From Poecilobothrus nobilitatus (Eukaryota; Arthropoda; Insecta; Diptera; Dolichopodidae), in assembly GCA_947095535.1 (NCBI GenBank), contig OX352774.1:236431825-236495824 (forward strand): a stretch of DNA of 64,000 bases, read 5' to 3'. Below, piece by piece: positions 49,701 through 62,305 of this stretch. Numbering within the stretch: the first letter of the stretch is position 1; each line of letters begins with the position of its first letter. A program made the position numbers and the translations under genes. The notes beneath the pieces were generated by a model that was not told the DNA's origin, ran no database searches, and saw only the letters and a program-made list of their open reading frames with translations.

Positions 49701-52590
49701 CTAAGGAAATTTTGCTCTGGCCGAATTTTACCGAATCGAATTCCCTTTCGTTTTGAATGTACACTACGAACCTAGAGTCTAGTGGTTACTGACATGTTGG
49801 CCCAGTCTTTATCAATAAAAAAAAATCAACGGCTAAATCAATACTTATTAAAGAAATGAAAGTTTAAACTCATATGATTAATAAGCGACTTTATGGATGC
49901 CCTAAGCTCGTTAAATAAATAGAATAGATAGCATAAAGATTAGATAGATAACATTGATGATAGCTTAAAGAATAGATAGCATAAAGATTTTCTTCAACTC
50001 TGTCATAACAGTACTATAAAAATATTTTACATTAAATAGTCAAGCTCAATATTTAAGAAAATAATAAATAGATGAAGGAGATAAATCAATTAATAGAAGA
50101 ACACCTGCACCTCCTGTTACATAAAATTTTTCATCTCTATTTAATTTTTAACCATTTAATAAAAAAAATGGTTATACTTTAAATATATTTTATTCAAAAT
50201 TAAAATTTTTGAAGTTACGCCTTTATATCACTCAAAAGAATCTTAACCTATTTTGAAGTTTGTTCATTCTTTAAATTTGTCTACCATTTTGTTTTACTGT
50301 ATACATATTGGTTTTTCTTTTTATTTGTTATATTATTTTTTAAAAATATATTTGTTATCTATCATTGTTTTTTATCTGACATTCAGTTTTTATGTTGTAT
50401 ATACCGTTACAACTGAAGAGTAAAAAAATAAATGACGACGATACGATATACTGACGACGACGAAGACGACGACAATAACGACGGTAAAGCTATCTATCTT
50501 ATATTTTTCCTTGTATTTTATTTTTTATTATTATTTTTATATTTTTTTTTTGTTCTATACAAACTATAAAGTTAAAATTCCACATCTTTTGCATATACAA
50601 GTAACACCTACTCTTAGAAATACACAAACACGTGCACATATGAACAATATAACATTATGTTTAACAGGTAAGGATGGGTGGATGTATAAAAAAAAAAAAA
50701 GGATTCTAAATTTTATGAAATCTTGTCTGAAATAAATCAAATTTTATGATACAAAAATTTTCTTCAATTTTCATAAAGAAAAACAAAAAAAAAAAATAGG
50801 AAAATAATGTTAGAAGAAGTAAAAGAAACAGTTATAGAAGCATATGATAAAAAAAAAAATTTATTTTGATATAGAGAGTTTGAAAATAGAATACTATTGT
50901 TTGTGCAAGTGTTAGAATAGATGTAAATTATAATGGAGGTGTCTGTCTGATGGAGTAAAAAACGAAAGAATAAAAAAGAAAATGTTGTTTTTTTACTTAT
51001 TACTGTTTTTTGCTATTTTTTAGATGAATTATAATGTTTTGTTATTTGAAACATCCTGTTATTTCATTTGTTAATTTAATATACATAATATGTTTATATG
51101 TATATATATGTGGGTATTTGTATACATATATGTAAATAATTGTGAAATAGGAAACTTTTTAATATTTTCTTTTTTTTTTTTGTTTTTTTAGGAGTAATAA
51201 ATTAAAAAGTATAAACGAATATTTTTGTTTTTGTTTTTTTTTTTTGCATTTCAGTAAAAGTAAAAGAAAAGAAAAAAAAGATTTTAATTAACGTTTTATA
51301 GAGTTTTTTATTGAATAAATATTGAGATTTTTTTCCATTTTTAGAGTTTTTAAAGATATTTTTCATATTAAATTATTAAATTAAGAAAACAATCGTTTAA
51401 AGATAACAATTTTGGAATAAATACTATCATATTTCTAGACAGTTGTTTGCAAAATATTTTCTGTTAGAACTAATAACATTTTCTTCTTTTTTTTTTGAGT
51501 GAAATGTGAAAATCTATTAGGAATCACTCTTAGAACTTTTATAAAAAATATAAAATGTAATTCAATTTTTTTAGATTAAAAATTAGATAAATTGACAATT
51601 TGAAACTTGTGTTAGTAATTGTCTTAATATCGTCCTTATGAATAACGATAATAATATATTTCACCATTCCTACTTTTTATATATTTAAAATACAATGTTT
51701 ACAATATTCGATATCCTTTTATTTATAAGATATTTAAATGAATATTATTTGCTTTACTACCAAATAAAAGAAAGAAAAATCACTTTCGATTGTACATAAT
51801 ATGTTTTCTTCACTCAGAATCGAAGAATATTGAACAAGAAAGTCTTTAATAATTCAGAATATTAGGATTACTAAATATGAAGAAAAGTTTCTTAAATCTA
51901 TTGCGTCATTCAAAATTTTCTCCAGGAACCATACAACAATAATCATAAACAATAATATCCAGTAATCATAAAACAAATTGGTAAAAGTTTAAAAAAAAAC
52001 GCAACGGTAAAAGTTTAAAATAAGATATTTTACGAAATTTTAGCTTAATCTGTCAATAAATTTTTTTGAATATGTTAAAGATCTACAGTTATCCCCATTT
52101 TATTGTCATCGATTCTATATTTTCTAAGTTACGTATGTTATAAAAATATAAATGGTCGATCTCCATCTATTTTAAAGTCTGTACCTAATTTATAGCCAGA
52201 AATCCTTTCAGTAAATAACTAAATCAATCACATATGTATACATAAACTGTTTAAAAAAATTGATGTAATTTACACTTTACTTTCTTTTAAACATGTACTA
52301 CTAGAAAGGACGAAATTTTAAATTAATTTTAATTAATTTAATAATATTTTTTTAAATCTCTTTTTTTAAATTATTATTTAATTTAAATCTCTTTCTAATT
52401 TTTTTTTAAATCTCTTTCTGTTAAATTTACGATTTGTTTTAAATAAAAAAAATTAAGTTCAATTTCTAATACCAGTTAATTTGGGGAAATCAGTGGCAAT
52501 AATAAACTGATTCAATTTACGGAAGCTTCACGGTTTCTTTGTTAAGTTTTTAAATTGTAATAATTTGTCAACTCTCACAAAACCTAAATT
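49701..52590. other. gene-free stretch with simple repeats and a micro-ORF
   Basis: The words GAATAGATAGCATAAAGATT occur twice between 49920 and 49990. A GAC-rich block at 50432-50485 begins a 45-codon open frame (50432-50569): an acidic Asp/Asn stretch, then about 25 hydrophobic residues. I cannot tell whether it is used. CAG|GTAAGG near 50665 resembles a splice donor. The remainder is A/T-rich with no recognised element. Confidence 0.4.
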
Positions 52591-52950
52591 CTTCTAAGAA
52601 TTCGTTGGAGCAACTTGGGAATTTTTTTTTTTTTTCTAAGGTAGATGGGAATCTTCCAAAGATACTATAAGAATACCCTATTGTGCCAGATTTTTACTGA
52701 ATAAACCCACTTCTAAGAATTCTTTGGAGGAACTTGGGAATTTTTTTTTTTAATTTCCTAAAGTATGCGGGAATTTTCCAAAGACACTAAGAATACTCCT
52801 TTGGTAGAGGCAAATTTTTAGTAAATAAACATACTTCTAAGAATTCTTTGGAGTAACTTCCTTCTATAAGATAGGTGGACATTTTCCAAAGAGACTTAGA
52901 ATACCTCCTCGGTAGTGTCAGATTCTTACTGAATAAACTCACCTCCCGCT
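52591..52950 (+). repeat. three-unit tandem repeat, period about 120 bp
   Basis: CTTCTAAGAATTC(G/T)TTGGAG starts at 52591, 52710 and 52834, periods of 119 and 124 bp. Each unit continues with GG(A/T)G(G)-like, GGGAATTTTCCAAAGACACT, AAGAATAC and a GTGTCAGATTCTTACTGAAT version. The last unit runs on into CACCTCCCGCTTTAGTCCCA. Single cognate units sit at 23155-23225 and 62870-63005, so this unit is dispersed and locally amplified. It is non-coding; the 68-codon minus frame 52787-52993 reflects the periodicity. Confidence 0.7.
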
Positions 52951-54046
52951 TTAGTCCCAATATAATAGGATCAAACTCCAAACGACTTTCCATGATATTT
53001 TAAGTTTTCCAGTATATTGGAATTTATATTGGAAAATAAATAATATTTGTATAATATTGGTAAATGGTTTTTATTTCAATTGAATTTTTCTGTAATAAAG
53101 TTCTCGTATTGTTTAAATTAATTTCAAAAAAAAAAAAAATAAAATATGAATTTTGATCAGGTTCTTTTTATACAAAAAGAAGAGAAAAATCAAAAAAAAC
53201 AAAAAAAAAAACAAAATTGTCAAAATGAAGTCTATTATATTATATTATGCATATATATTTTTTAAAGTATCTCATCAGAATATCTCAGACATAATCACGA
53301 AATAAATAAATTCCATTTTTTTTCTAAATACATGCATTTATTATTATTCATTTTTATTTTTCTGTTATTTCGAATTCATTTTAAATTGTTTCGCTTTTTT
53401 TTTTTTGTATTTGTTTTTATAAATCGATTTCTGATTGGTTAAATCCTAATACAATATACAAAATATACATCTGCATATATATGCATCCAATCCACATGAT
53501 TTTAGTTTTAAAATGTGATCCCTATTAGATATGAAACTAGAAGAATTACCAAAAAAAAAAAAAAAATAATAAAAGAAAAGGAAAAATCAAAATTTTATTT
53601 CTATATATACATACTTAAAACTAGAATATGTGTACAAATAAAAAAAAAAAAAAAAACAATATTTTAAATTAAATGAAAAAAAATTAATAGTAATAAGAAC
53701 GTTAAATTTCCCTCCCGTAAAAAAAGAGGACAAATCGACAATGAGTTTTTTATTTATCAGATATTTTTTTAATAGAGAAAAAAAACAACAACAATTTAAA
53801 ACAATAAATAAATGGGATGCATTTTTACTATACAATAACAATATAATATTACTGAGTTTGGGATCTATTTAATATGTACTCATATAGGTACTTAAGATTT
53901 CATCATGATGTTTTAAGAATTTAATTTATTTTTACTCTAAAAAAATAAAAAAAAAAAAAAAAACAAAAAGAAAATAAAACTTTTCAATAAAGTTAAATAG
54001 TACAAAAAAGATATTATGATTTTAAAAAGGTAAGAAATGAATACAT

Positions 54047-54091
<45 letters not shown>

Positions 54092-54585
54092 GCACATATT
54101 AAGTATATATTATATATAGATTACAGAGTATTTAAAAAAAAATGCAAAGAATTGTTAATAATTGTGCAGAAAAATATTTTGTGTCTTTTTTTTTTTTGTT
54201 TCGTTTCAATTCTATCAAATTTTTCAAACTTTAGGTTTTTTTGTATTTTTATTTTTTTATTTTAAAATTTTTTTTTTTTTCATGGATATGTCCAGTAAAA
54301 TTTAATTTTTTTTTTTTTTTTGTTTTTTTTTTCACATTGTTAACCTGCAACTTTATGTGGTAACAAGATTGAATATAAGTTTTATTTTTTTCATTTGCAA
54401 CGAAGTATTATTAAATTTGTTGAACGTTTGTGAAACATCTGGAAAATTTTTTATTTGAAAACTGTAAAGGTTTCTTTAAATAAATATTTTTTTTTAATTA
54501 AATATTAAATTTGCATGTATTTTATGTTTTAATAAAAACTTTGTAGGAGAAGTAGGGTGTCTTAAATCATTACAATACATACAAT
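52951..54585. other. gene-free A/T-rich stretch
   Basis: Homopolymer DNA (A-runs at 53130, 53550, 53640, 53950; T-runs at 54185-54330) with an (AT)n run at 54049-54089. No gene or element is recognised. Confidence 0.5.
54049..54089. repeat. (AT)n microsatellite
   Basis: About 20 AT dinucleotides. Confidence 0.93.
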
Positions 54586-55093
54586 CAGTGCTGCATTAAT
54601 CTATAAGCAATCTAAGCACTTTTTAGGCCATCATGATAATTGAAACACTACAGAAATTCTACGATGAGGAACAGTGTCACTTTTTTTTCTAGAATTAAAA
54701 TAATTTCATACGTAAATAAATTTTACTCAGATTATTCAATGGTACACTGGATTTAGCCTCTTGTAAGCAACTCTATAGTATATTCCGACTTCTGATTCCG
54801 AAAATGCGGGGGCTTTTTAGTCTATATGATATTGAAAAATGCGTTTGCTATTAGTCATGGGTTGTATGAAAATGCCTATACATATATTCATATAAATATA
54901 AATACATGGTAATGTACGAAAAATGTGGTATATTTTTTTATTTACACGACATTTTGAATATTAGGGTCAATAATTTTGCATCACTAAGGTAAATGTAAAT
55001 ATGTAAATATTTTAAATTATACTAATGTATAATTTTGTTAATTATTTTTATTTTTAAGTGCTTCGGGCATCTATGGGTCTTAATCCGGCCCTG
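54586..55093. mobile_element. hAT-type MITE, about 508 bp
   Basis: The left end is CAGTGCTGCATTAATCTATA. The right end reversed is CAGGGCCGGATTAAGACCCA. They share the consensus CAGKGCYGSATTAAK, a CAG-G-start typical of hAT elements. Flanking 8-mers CATACAAT and AATATAAT agree at 6 of 8 positions, consistent with an old 8-bp target-site duplication. The interior has no transposase. Subterminal parts (AAGCACTTTTTAGGCC on the left, GTGCTTCGGGCATC on the right) are also partly inverted. Confidence 0.57.
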
Positions 55094-57891
55094 AATATAA
55101 TACATAAAAATAATAAAATTCTTTCTTTATAATATATTGTTACTGATAGTGTCATAGTCATTATCATTGTACATTGTTGTCGTCTTTGTCATTGTTACTG
55201 TTACTGTCATAGTTGTTGTTATTGTCAAATTTTATCTTTGTAATGTATGTTCAATAGTATGGATAGTGTAGTTTTACCATAATAATTACTGAAATAAAAT
55301 ACACTTAGTGTTAACTTCGAAATGTCATATTTTTTCTTTATTAAATTTATGTTTAAAGTCGTTAAGGGTTCTGTAATATAAAGAGTAATATTGTAATATT
55401 TTTTTCTGTATTAAAGAGTTATCAGATTTAGTAGTGTTTCAGCAATTTTATTATTTTCTTTAGTATTGATCTAGTGGACACTATCGCACCATGTATGTAA
55501 TGTACAATTCATTCTAAATCTCGACATCTTTATTATGTTTATTTTTTGGCCATTGTATATCTATATTTAATCTTGGAATTATAGATTTATTGAGCGTATT
55601 GTTAAAAGTGTTGGCCATTCGTCAATTGCTTAGTTGTTTTTGCTTCCGATGTTATCTGAAATCCCGCTTTCGTTAACTTCGTTTTCGTTTTTTCATGTCA
55701 TTTCCGTAGTCTCTATTTTTGTACATATATTTGTTTACCTCAAACTGATAAATGCTGATAAATAATTGATAAATGCAAATAACATCAGCAATTTCATGTC
55801 TAAATTTTAATTTGAATAAATCATCAATTAGTTTATTAACATGTACCGATTGTCTTAAAAGTTTATTTTCTCATTAGTTTTATATAACAATTAAATAAGT
55901 ATCTATAAATATTTTTAAACAAATGTATCTTTTACAAGGCAATACCAACTATATCTTCTTATTTATTTTTTATTTTAAAAATAATTTTCCATCTCTTTCA
56001 AAAATCAGTTGATTGTTTTCGAAGGGATATTTTAAATACAAACAAAAATAGAAAGAGATAGAATGAAGAAGAAAAATTAAAATTATTGTTAACATTAAAA
56101 TCAATCTTTAAATTTCGATCTCAATCTGTTGTGTTTTTCTTATTGTTTTTATTTTTTTTTTGTTGCTGGCTTTTCAAAAAAATGCCAACACAATAGGACA
56201 GCTTTGCACGATTTTTAAAAGTTTTAGTTTTTTTTTTTTTTAATAGCAAACAACAATTTGTGTCTCTTTTTCTGTTTATTTATTTTTAGTTTTTATTTTG
56301 TTTTTGAATTCTTCTAACTTATCAAGTGAATTGTTGTCGTTGTTTCACGGTTTTGTTCCGATTTTATTTTATTTTTTTTTTTTTTTGTTTATTCTATTTC
56401 TTATTTTTCTGAACTTCTGCAATACTTTTGTTATTTCAACGTTTTGTCGTTTCAAAAGAAGGTTGACGGGTAAAGTGCACCATATTGGTTATGTGATCGT
56501 TTGTCGCATTAAATAGGTTTTCCGCTGATGCTTTTTTTCTTTTTTCTTAAATTTTATTATTTTTGGGGTCTAATGTGATATGGATCAAAAGGTATACAAA
56601 AAAAAAACAAAAAATTAAAAAGAAGAAATACAATTGAATAAAAGAATTTCGTAAAATGGAATAGAATTTTTAGTGTAAAATGTCTTTTAGTCTGAACTGT
56701 TACGAAATAAGATTAAGCTAAATTTACAAAATAACAATCTGAATGCAAAAGTAATTTATTTTTGTCATTTTCAATTTAATAATGCATTCTAAAATAAATA
56801 TTTTAGTTTAATATTGACATAATTCTGATAAATAGTTATAGAAACTCAATACTAGACCAAATAGAGGCGAGGAAATATTCCTTTATAACACTAATGTGGA
56901 GTATATCGTAATGAATACTAAATGTTTTTTTAACAAATATATTGTAATGGCATAAAAAAAATATTAAGATTTTTTAAACATTTCTTGTTGTCCTTATCTT
57001 AGTTCATATTAATTTTTTTAACGTATTCACTTCTCGACTCCAGAAATTAATTCTAGGATCAAGGGGTTTTGTTGATAGAAAGTTATGATTGCAAAAGTTC
57101 AATATTAAGTTGGAACTTTAATTAATAAAAAAAAATGAAGTTTTAATATTTAATGCTCAAACTATATCTTAGTACTAGAAAACTCAATTACGTTGGTGTA
57201 AAAAAAATGATTTAGCATTAAATAAAAAAGAAGTAAACCTCCCTATATAATCGATAAAAAGCATGCTTCTTGCATTTGTTTATTGTTTATTTTTTTTCTT
57301 TATTTTTTGTTATTCAATATTTATGTTTTTTTTTCACAATTTACCGTCATCAAAAAAATTATTGTAATGTTAGCGATCAAAATGTATAAAACTATAAAGT
57401 CAAAGTTACAAGGTAAATTATGGCCTTCTCTTATGTTTATTTTTATTTTCTTATATTATTGTTTCATTCTTTTACTATTATTATTTTTATTTAAGTGATC
57501 ATCCACTATTTAAAACGGGATAAGAACAAGTGGTATTCAGCTATATGTACAAGCAAAAGCGTTTTTCATCTGAAAATAATTTTAATAATTATTTAAGATT
57601 AAATTACTAACTAGAATAATGTTGAATTTATAATGCCTAAAAGTATGCAAAATTTTTTTATTTTAGAGTTATAAGTAATTCTGGATAAAATAGCCGAGGC
57701 CGGCTTGGTATAGCCTAGATAGCAAGGTTTTTCAATCAGAAGGAAAAACTGAAAAAAGTAATTAAATTCACACAAAAATACAAAATAATTTTATTTTCAA
57801 TTACAGATGAGTTAACGCAAAATACTTAATAAAAAATTATTTTAGTATATAAAGGATAAAAGCATGATGAGTGCCATCATTATCATTTCAA
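55094..57891. other. gene-free A/T-rich stretch
   Basis: Positions 55139-55222 show a triplet-like GTT/ATT/GTC rhythm. On the minus strand one frame would give an Asp/Asn/Ser-rich stretch ending in a stop, probably decayed simple sequence. The 72- and 71-codon frames at 56298-56516 and 57283-57498 are Phe/Leu low complexity. A GC-richer word (TAGCCGAGGCCGGCTTGG near 57689) is isolated. Confidence 0.45.
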
Positions 57892-57978
57892 CCGTGTCCA
57901 CAGCGAAATCGTATTAGTTTTAATCTTATTTTTTTTTTGAAAATCATATTGCTCGATATCTTGTTTTCCAAATCATTT

Positions 57979-58332
57979 CTTTTTTATTTTTAGTTTATTC
58001 TCCTGCTACATAAATGTCACAAGGGGCCTCGGTGGCCTAGTGGGTAAGAGCGTATAAAATACGCTGTAAACACCGAGGAAGTGTGGGTTGGAATCCCACA
58101 CACGTCGTAAGAGCTATTTCCCCTTACGACATTTACAGCCACACCTGAAAAGGAGAGGCTGTGTAATTTCCTGTTCACATTTATGTAGCAGAGAAATGCA
58201 CTAAAAAAAAAAAAATGTCACAAGGAAATTACAAAGACTTTCTTTTTCATGCGTGGCTGTAAATTTTGTAACGGGGAATTATTCTTATGACATGTGTGAT
58301 ATTCGAACCCACACTTCTTTGATGTGTATGAC
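57979..58332 (-). mobile_element. older SINE copy, split by a younger SINE
   Basis: CTCCTGCTACATAAATGTCACAAGG-like tail sequence up to 58024 resumes after 58225 as AAATTACAAAGACTTTCTTT, GCGTGGCTGTAAA, a B box GATATTCGAACCCACACTTC and GATGTGTATGA. It is a minus-strand copy of the SINE family, diverged, and it lacks the A-box/5' head beyond about 58332. It lies inside the MITE at 57892-58622. Confidence 0.65.
58025..58212 (+). mobile_element. young SINE nested in an older SINE
   Basis: Intact family structure: tRNA-like head (GGCCTCGGTGGCCTAGTGGG), a B box with one change (GGTTGGAATCC), the body CCTTACGACATTTACAGCCA, then GGCTGTGTAATTTCC, and the end CAGAGAAATGC plus poly(A). The perfect direct repeat AAATGTCACAAGG flanks it (58012-58024, 58213-58225) and lies within the older SINE. 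The two SINEs are in opposite orientation, so a transcript would carry an inverted repeat. Confidence 0.92.
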
Positions 58333-58630
58333 CCAGATTTCGTAACCAACTATAAAATCTGGCCTAATTTATTTTCTTCATGCTTATTTCAACATTCCGT
58401 CATTTAAAAAAATGGGCGGCTGCCATTAAACCGTAAATGAAACCATCTAATTCTGATTTCACAAAAATTGCCTAATTATTAGAACACTGATTTTTATAAT
58501 GTACTATAAAATTCCTTTCTTTTTCTGCCTTACAAGTATTTCAAATGATAGGTCATTTAAATATGATTTTAAAGAAAAAAAATTTTGTAAAATAAAATTA
58601 AATTAAGATTTCGGTACACTCACATTTTAA

Positions 58631-59984
58631 TAACATTATTGCATCCGGTCACAATATTGTATTATGCATTACGCTTGAACATTTTATAAATTAAAATTTT
58701 TTTTTTTCAAAAAACCATAATCAATTTAAATTACTTTTCATTGTAAGTTTACTTCTAATTAATGAAAACAGTGCATTGACACCTTAATAAAATTTGGTTA
58801 CTAACAGTTCTAAATAAAAAAAATACATAAGAGTACCGTAACATTTTTTTTTTTTTAAATGAGCTCGGCAACTCAACCAAAAAAAAAAAAAAACAAAACA
58901 AGAAAATAAAAAAAAAAATGGAAAAATTTAACCCTATCTATATATGTGAACACATTGAACACATATTTTTTTACGATTTTGATCCTCCCTTTAGATTTTT
59001 AACAATTGATATGTAACAGTGTCGATATAATATTTGTTTTTTGTATTATGTTACTGTTATGCACAGTAACTGTCATTGCATTAAATTTTATTTTATTTCA
59101 TGTTTTTCTTATTGTTAAATATTTGCGGCACCATAGAACACAAGATAACACAAAATCAAATCATATTGCTTTAAATTTTAAAGAGCGCTCGTTAACTTGA
59201 GATTTTGATTTTTGTTGTTTTTATTTTTTAGCTACGATCAAGAGTTTCTTCTTTTTACTTTTCTTTTGGTTTTATTTATTTTTTTTTTGATGTTTTAGTA
59301 ACTTTGGCATTGAAGAAAAATAAAAAAAATTAAAATCAAAATGGAAAATAAATAAGTAAGTATAAAGAATTAAAATAATATTGGAGCCCTTCTATTTTCA
59401 GTAAGTCGCAAGTTCTAGCAAATACAATTGAATTTATGTGAATGCTTTTTTTTCTTTTTATCTACTTGTTATTCACTAATATATAAAAAAAACAATTATT
59501 TTTGTATGGTATTATGAAGATCACTAAACGTATTCATAAAATAATATCTATATTCTAATAATAATTAATATATTCTAGACTCTAGTAATATTATTATTAG
59601 CAAAATGATAGGTAAAAAAATAGGTAAGCTATGTTTAAAATCCGGCCAGTATTTATAAGTTATTTAAAACGTTCAAATCCAATGTGCTATTCAGCAGTTT
59701 ATCTGAAATATAAAAACAATTAATAATTATAAGAACCAACCAATTATAAGAACCGGTTTAAGTAATTATATAAAACCAGTTTTTTAAAAAATTAATGCAA
59801 CTAATGTAGACAGTTGATGTAATGTTAAAAGATATATAATCTTAATAAGACAAACTCTTAATAATTTCACCCAAAGAAGTATAACTTTATAGCTTTAACT
59901 TATAGCCTTAAGTATTTAAGATACAAAATTTTTAACTTATATTTTAAGCAAATTAATTTATATGAGCATGATGAGCAGTATGAG
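58631..59984. other. gene-free A/T-rich stretch
   Basis: A 64-codon plus frame (59006-59200) with a hydrophobic middle has no recognised domain. Otherwise homopolymer-rich DNA (58877-58925) and nothing organised. Confidence 0.45.
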
Positions 59985-60390
59985 CATAATTCCTCTATCA
60001 ACATGTGGAATTTTAACACACCAAACACCATCTCCCTTTTTTACCAAATAATAGGTTAAGGTATCGTTAATACTATTGAACTGTTTAGACAAGATAAGAT
60101 TCTGTTCTGGAGTAAAAATAGGTTTAAGGCTTTTCATGATGTGATGAAAACGAAAATGTTAATATTCTTCTTAGAACCTATGTAAATTGAAAATATTAAA
60201 TTATCATCAATTTTAGGAAACATATAAGTGGAAGGATGATTCCACATACGCGATATTTAAGTCACAAACAAATTGTCATATGTTTAATTTTGCTATCAGG
60301 GAATTTTAACTACGTAGGGGACACCTGCAGCGGAAGCTCTTCTCATTTCTCTTTGGAAAATTTGAAGTGAAGGAACAAAAACACCATTTT
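59985..60390 (-). pseudogene. LINE C-terminus and 3' UTR relic, second copy
   Basis: One minus-strand frame reads LQIFQREMRRAS, then VPYVVKIP, stops, then SRMWNHPSTYMFPKIDD and KKNINIF. It parallels the 30-kb copy (LKVFQRE, HPYTVVSF, FP-KISD, KKNINIF) and keeps the MWN--P-Y-FP version of the LWN-LP motif lost there. Below about 60100, the plus strand has CACACCAAACACCATC and AATAATAGGTTAAGGTATCG, equivalent to the 3' UTR at 29830-29890. Several stops make it inactive. Confidence 0.57.
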
Positions 60391-62305
60391 ACCGTAACTT
60401 TATGAAACAATTTTTCCATTAATATAAAATAAAACTTATACACAATTTTAATATTATATTTCGTTCGTATATTATCCATGATATTTTACATTTTATTTAT
60501 TTATTCAATTTATAGGTATTTGTTTGTTTATCATTTGACGATCATTTCAAGCATTTAGTAGTACTTGATATTAAAATTTACCATTTTTATTTTTATTTCA
60601 TTATTTTGTACTTCAGAACAATTGTTGCAGTCCCTCTTTTTTTTTTTTTTGTTTTTTTTTGCTGATCTTAAACTGATATTTTTATTTTAATTTTTGGTTT
60701 TGGATATATCAAGAATGTGAGCTTGAAAATTGGTGGCAGGTATTATTGGATATACAAGTTGAATATTTTTTTTTGTTTATTTTTAACTTTTTATTATTTT
60801 TTTTATTTTAGAACTTGCCAATGGCATTATTGGTTTTTCTGATATAATATCTTCTTCTAATATTCTTGTTTTTTTCTTTTCCATCAATATAAGTTGAACA
60901 TAACTTGAACTCAAGGTAAAATTGAATACAGAAAAAAAAAACAAAAACTAAAACGAAATAGAGAAAAAAAATTGTGAAGAAAATGAGAAGAAGTAGAATA
61001 TTGTCATTATTGAACTTGAATTCAAGAAAAACAAAAAAAAAAATAAAATAAATCTAAATAACAAGAAAAAACTAAAAAGAATTTGAAGATTTTTTGCGGA
61101 AGATCTGTGACCAACAAAGAACGCCTAAAGGGTAGTTCTAGTAGTAAATAATAAAAAATAAAAAGTAGAAAAAAAATAAAATGAAAAAAATAAAAGATTT
61201 GTTATTTTTTTGTTTTTAAACAATGTAATGTTCGTATCAAACAAGATTATTCAATTTTAACTTCAAGCCCAACGTTTTATAATTTGTTTGTTTTTTGTTC
61301 AATTTTAAATTGCACACAAATTATTGTATATCTATATTTGGTATTTATATATATATTTATATTTAAGAATATCATAATTACGTATATATATATAACATTT
61401 AAAAACAAACAAACAAACAAATAAAAAATAAGTGTAAATTTTCTAGTGAAATCGTTAATTAAATGATAAAAATCTTTTGATTGAAAAAAATGTCACTTTA
61501 AGATTTCTAATATTTCTTTTTTGGTGTTTTTTGTTTTTTTGTAATTAATGTTAGGTTTCGAAATTGCATTAAAAATTTCGTATATATTGAAATATTATTT
61601 TCAGTTTTGATATTCGACAAATTTTTTGGTAATATGAACCACAATGTAGTTCATCAACACTGAACCATATTAAACGATTTTTTCTGCGTTTGGTATACAT
61701 GATGCTATATTTAAAACATCCTATCATAAAAGTTCGATTAAAGGCAAGGTTTCAAAAATCCATAACATTTAATTTAGATAATATTGTCAATGACTGAATA
61801 TTAATAGTCCTGCTAATATTGTCAAAGGTTGAATAAAAAATATCCCGATATTGGCCGGAATATTTCAAACGTTAAATTTATTTTAAATATATCGTCTATC
61901 AACCTTTCACGGTGAGCTGTAAATTTAACTCGGATTGTATTTGTTGATTTTTTGATTTCGCACCATATATGAAAATATTTAACTTTTTTCTCTTATATTT
62001 TTTTTTCAATTTGAGCTCAAAAAATTTTCGATATTTCCGGTTAAAAATGTAAAAACTAAAATGGTCCTCATAACTAGAATCTTTATTTGAGTCTAGACTA
62101 TTAATTATAGATTCCGATGATTTCTTCCGTTTGTTAAAATGTCGTTAAATGTTGCGGTAAAAATGGCAAACGCGTTGAAAACGAACATTCATTTTTTAAC
62201 AAATATTTTATTTATCAAATACAACTTTATATTTTTTACTTACTTTTTTTTCTAATTTTTTTTTAACATAAATTCTAATTGTAACTCTAAACAATTATAA
62301 AATTA
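60391..62305. other. gene-free A/T-rich stretch
   Basis: (AAAC)n at about 61402-61425 and long A/T tracts. From about 61620 to 62200 the sequence is less simple and contains two direct copies of TAATATTGTCAA(T/A)G (61779 and about 61817), each followed by (A)CTGAATA or TTGAATA. This suggests another decayed element, but I could not identify ends or class. Confidence 0.4.

Larger units (their letters stand above)
57892..58622. mobile_element. MITE of the 22.1-kb family, interrupted by SINEs
   Basis: The left end has CAGCGAAATC, then TTTTAATCTTATTTTTTTTT. The right end reversed has GTACCGAAATC and an A/T-rich arm with AAAATCATATT, also present on the left. The same GAAATC...AATCTTATTTTTT arm begins the MITE at 22146. 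Flanks CATTTCAA (57884-57891) and CATTTTAA (58623-58630) match at 7 of 8 positions. Without the SINEs the element would be roughly 370 bp. It also keeps the shared 35-bp module at 58325-58362. Confidence 0.6.

Noticed and set aside
58025..58110. True tRNA gene
   Set aside because: A and B boxes are present, but acceptor and anticodon stems do not form a proper cloverleaf, a SINE body and poly(A) follow, and four other copies exist.
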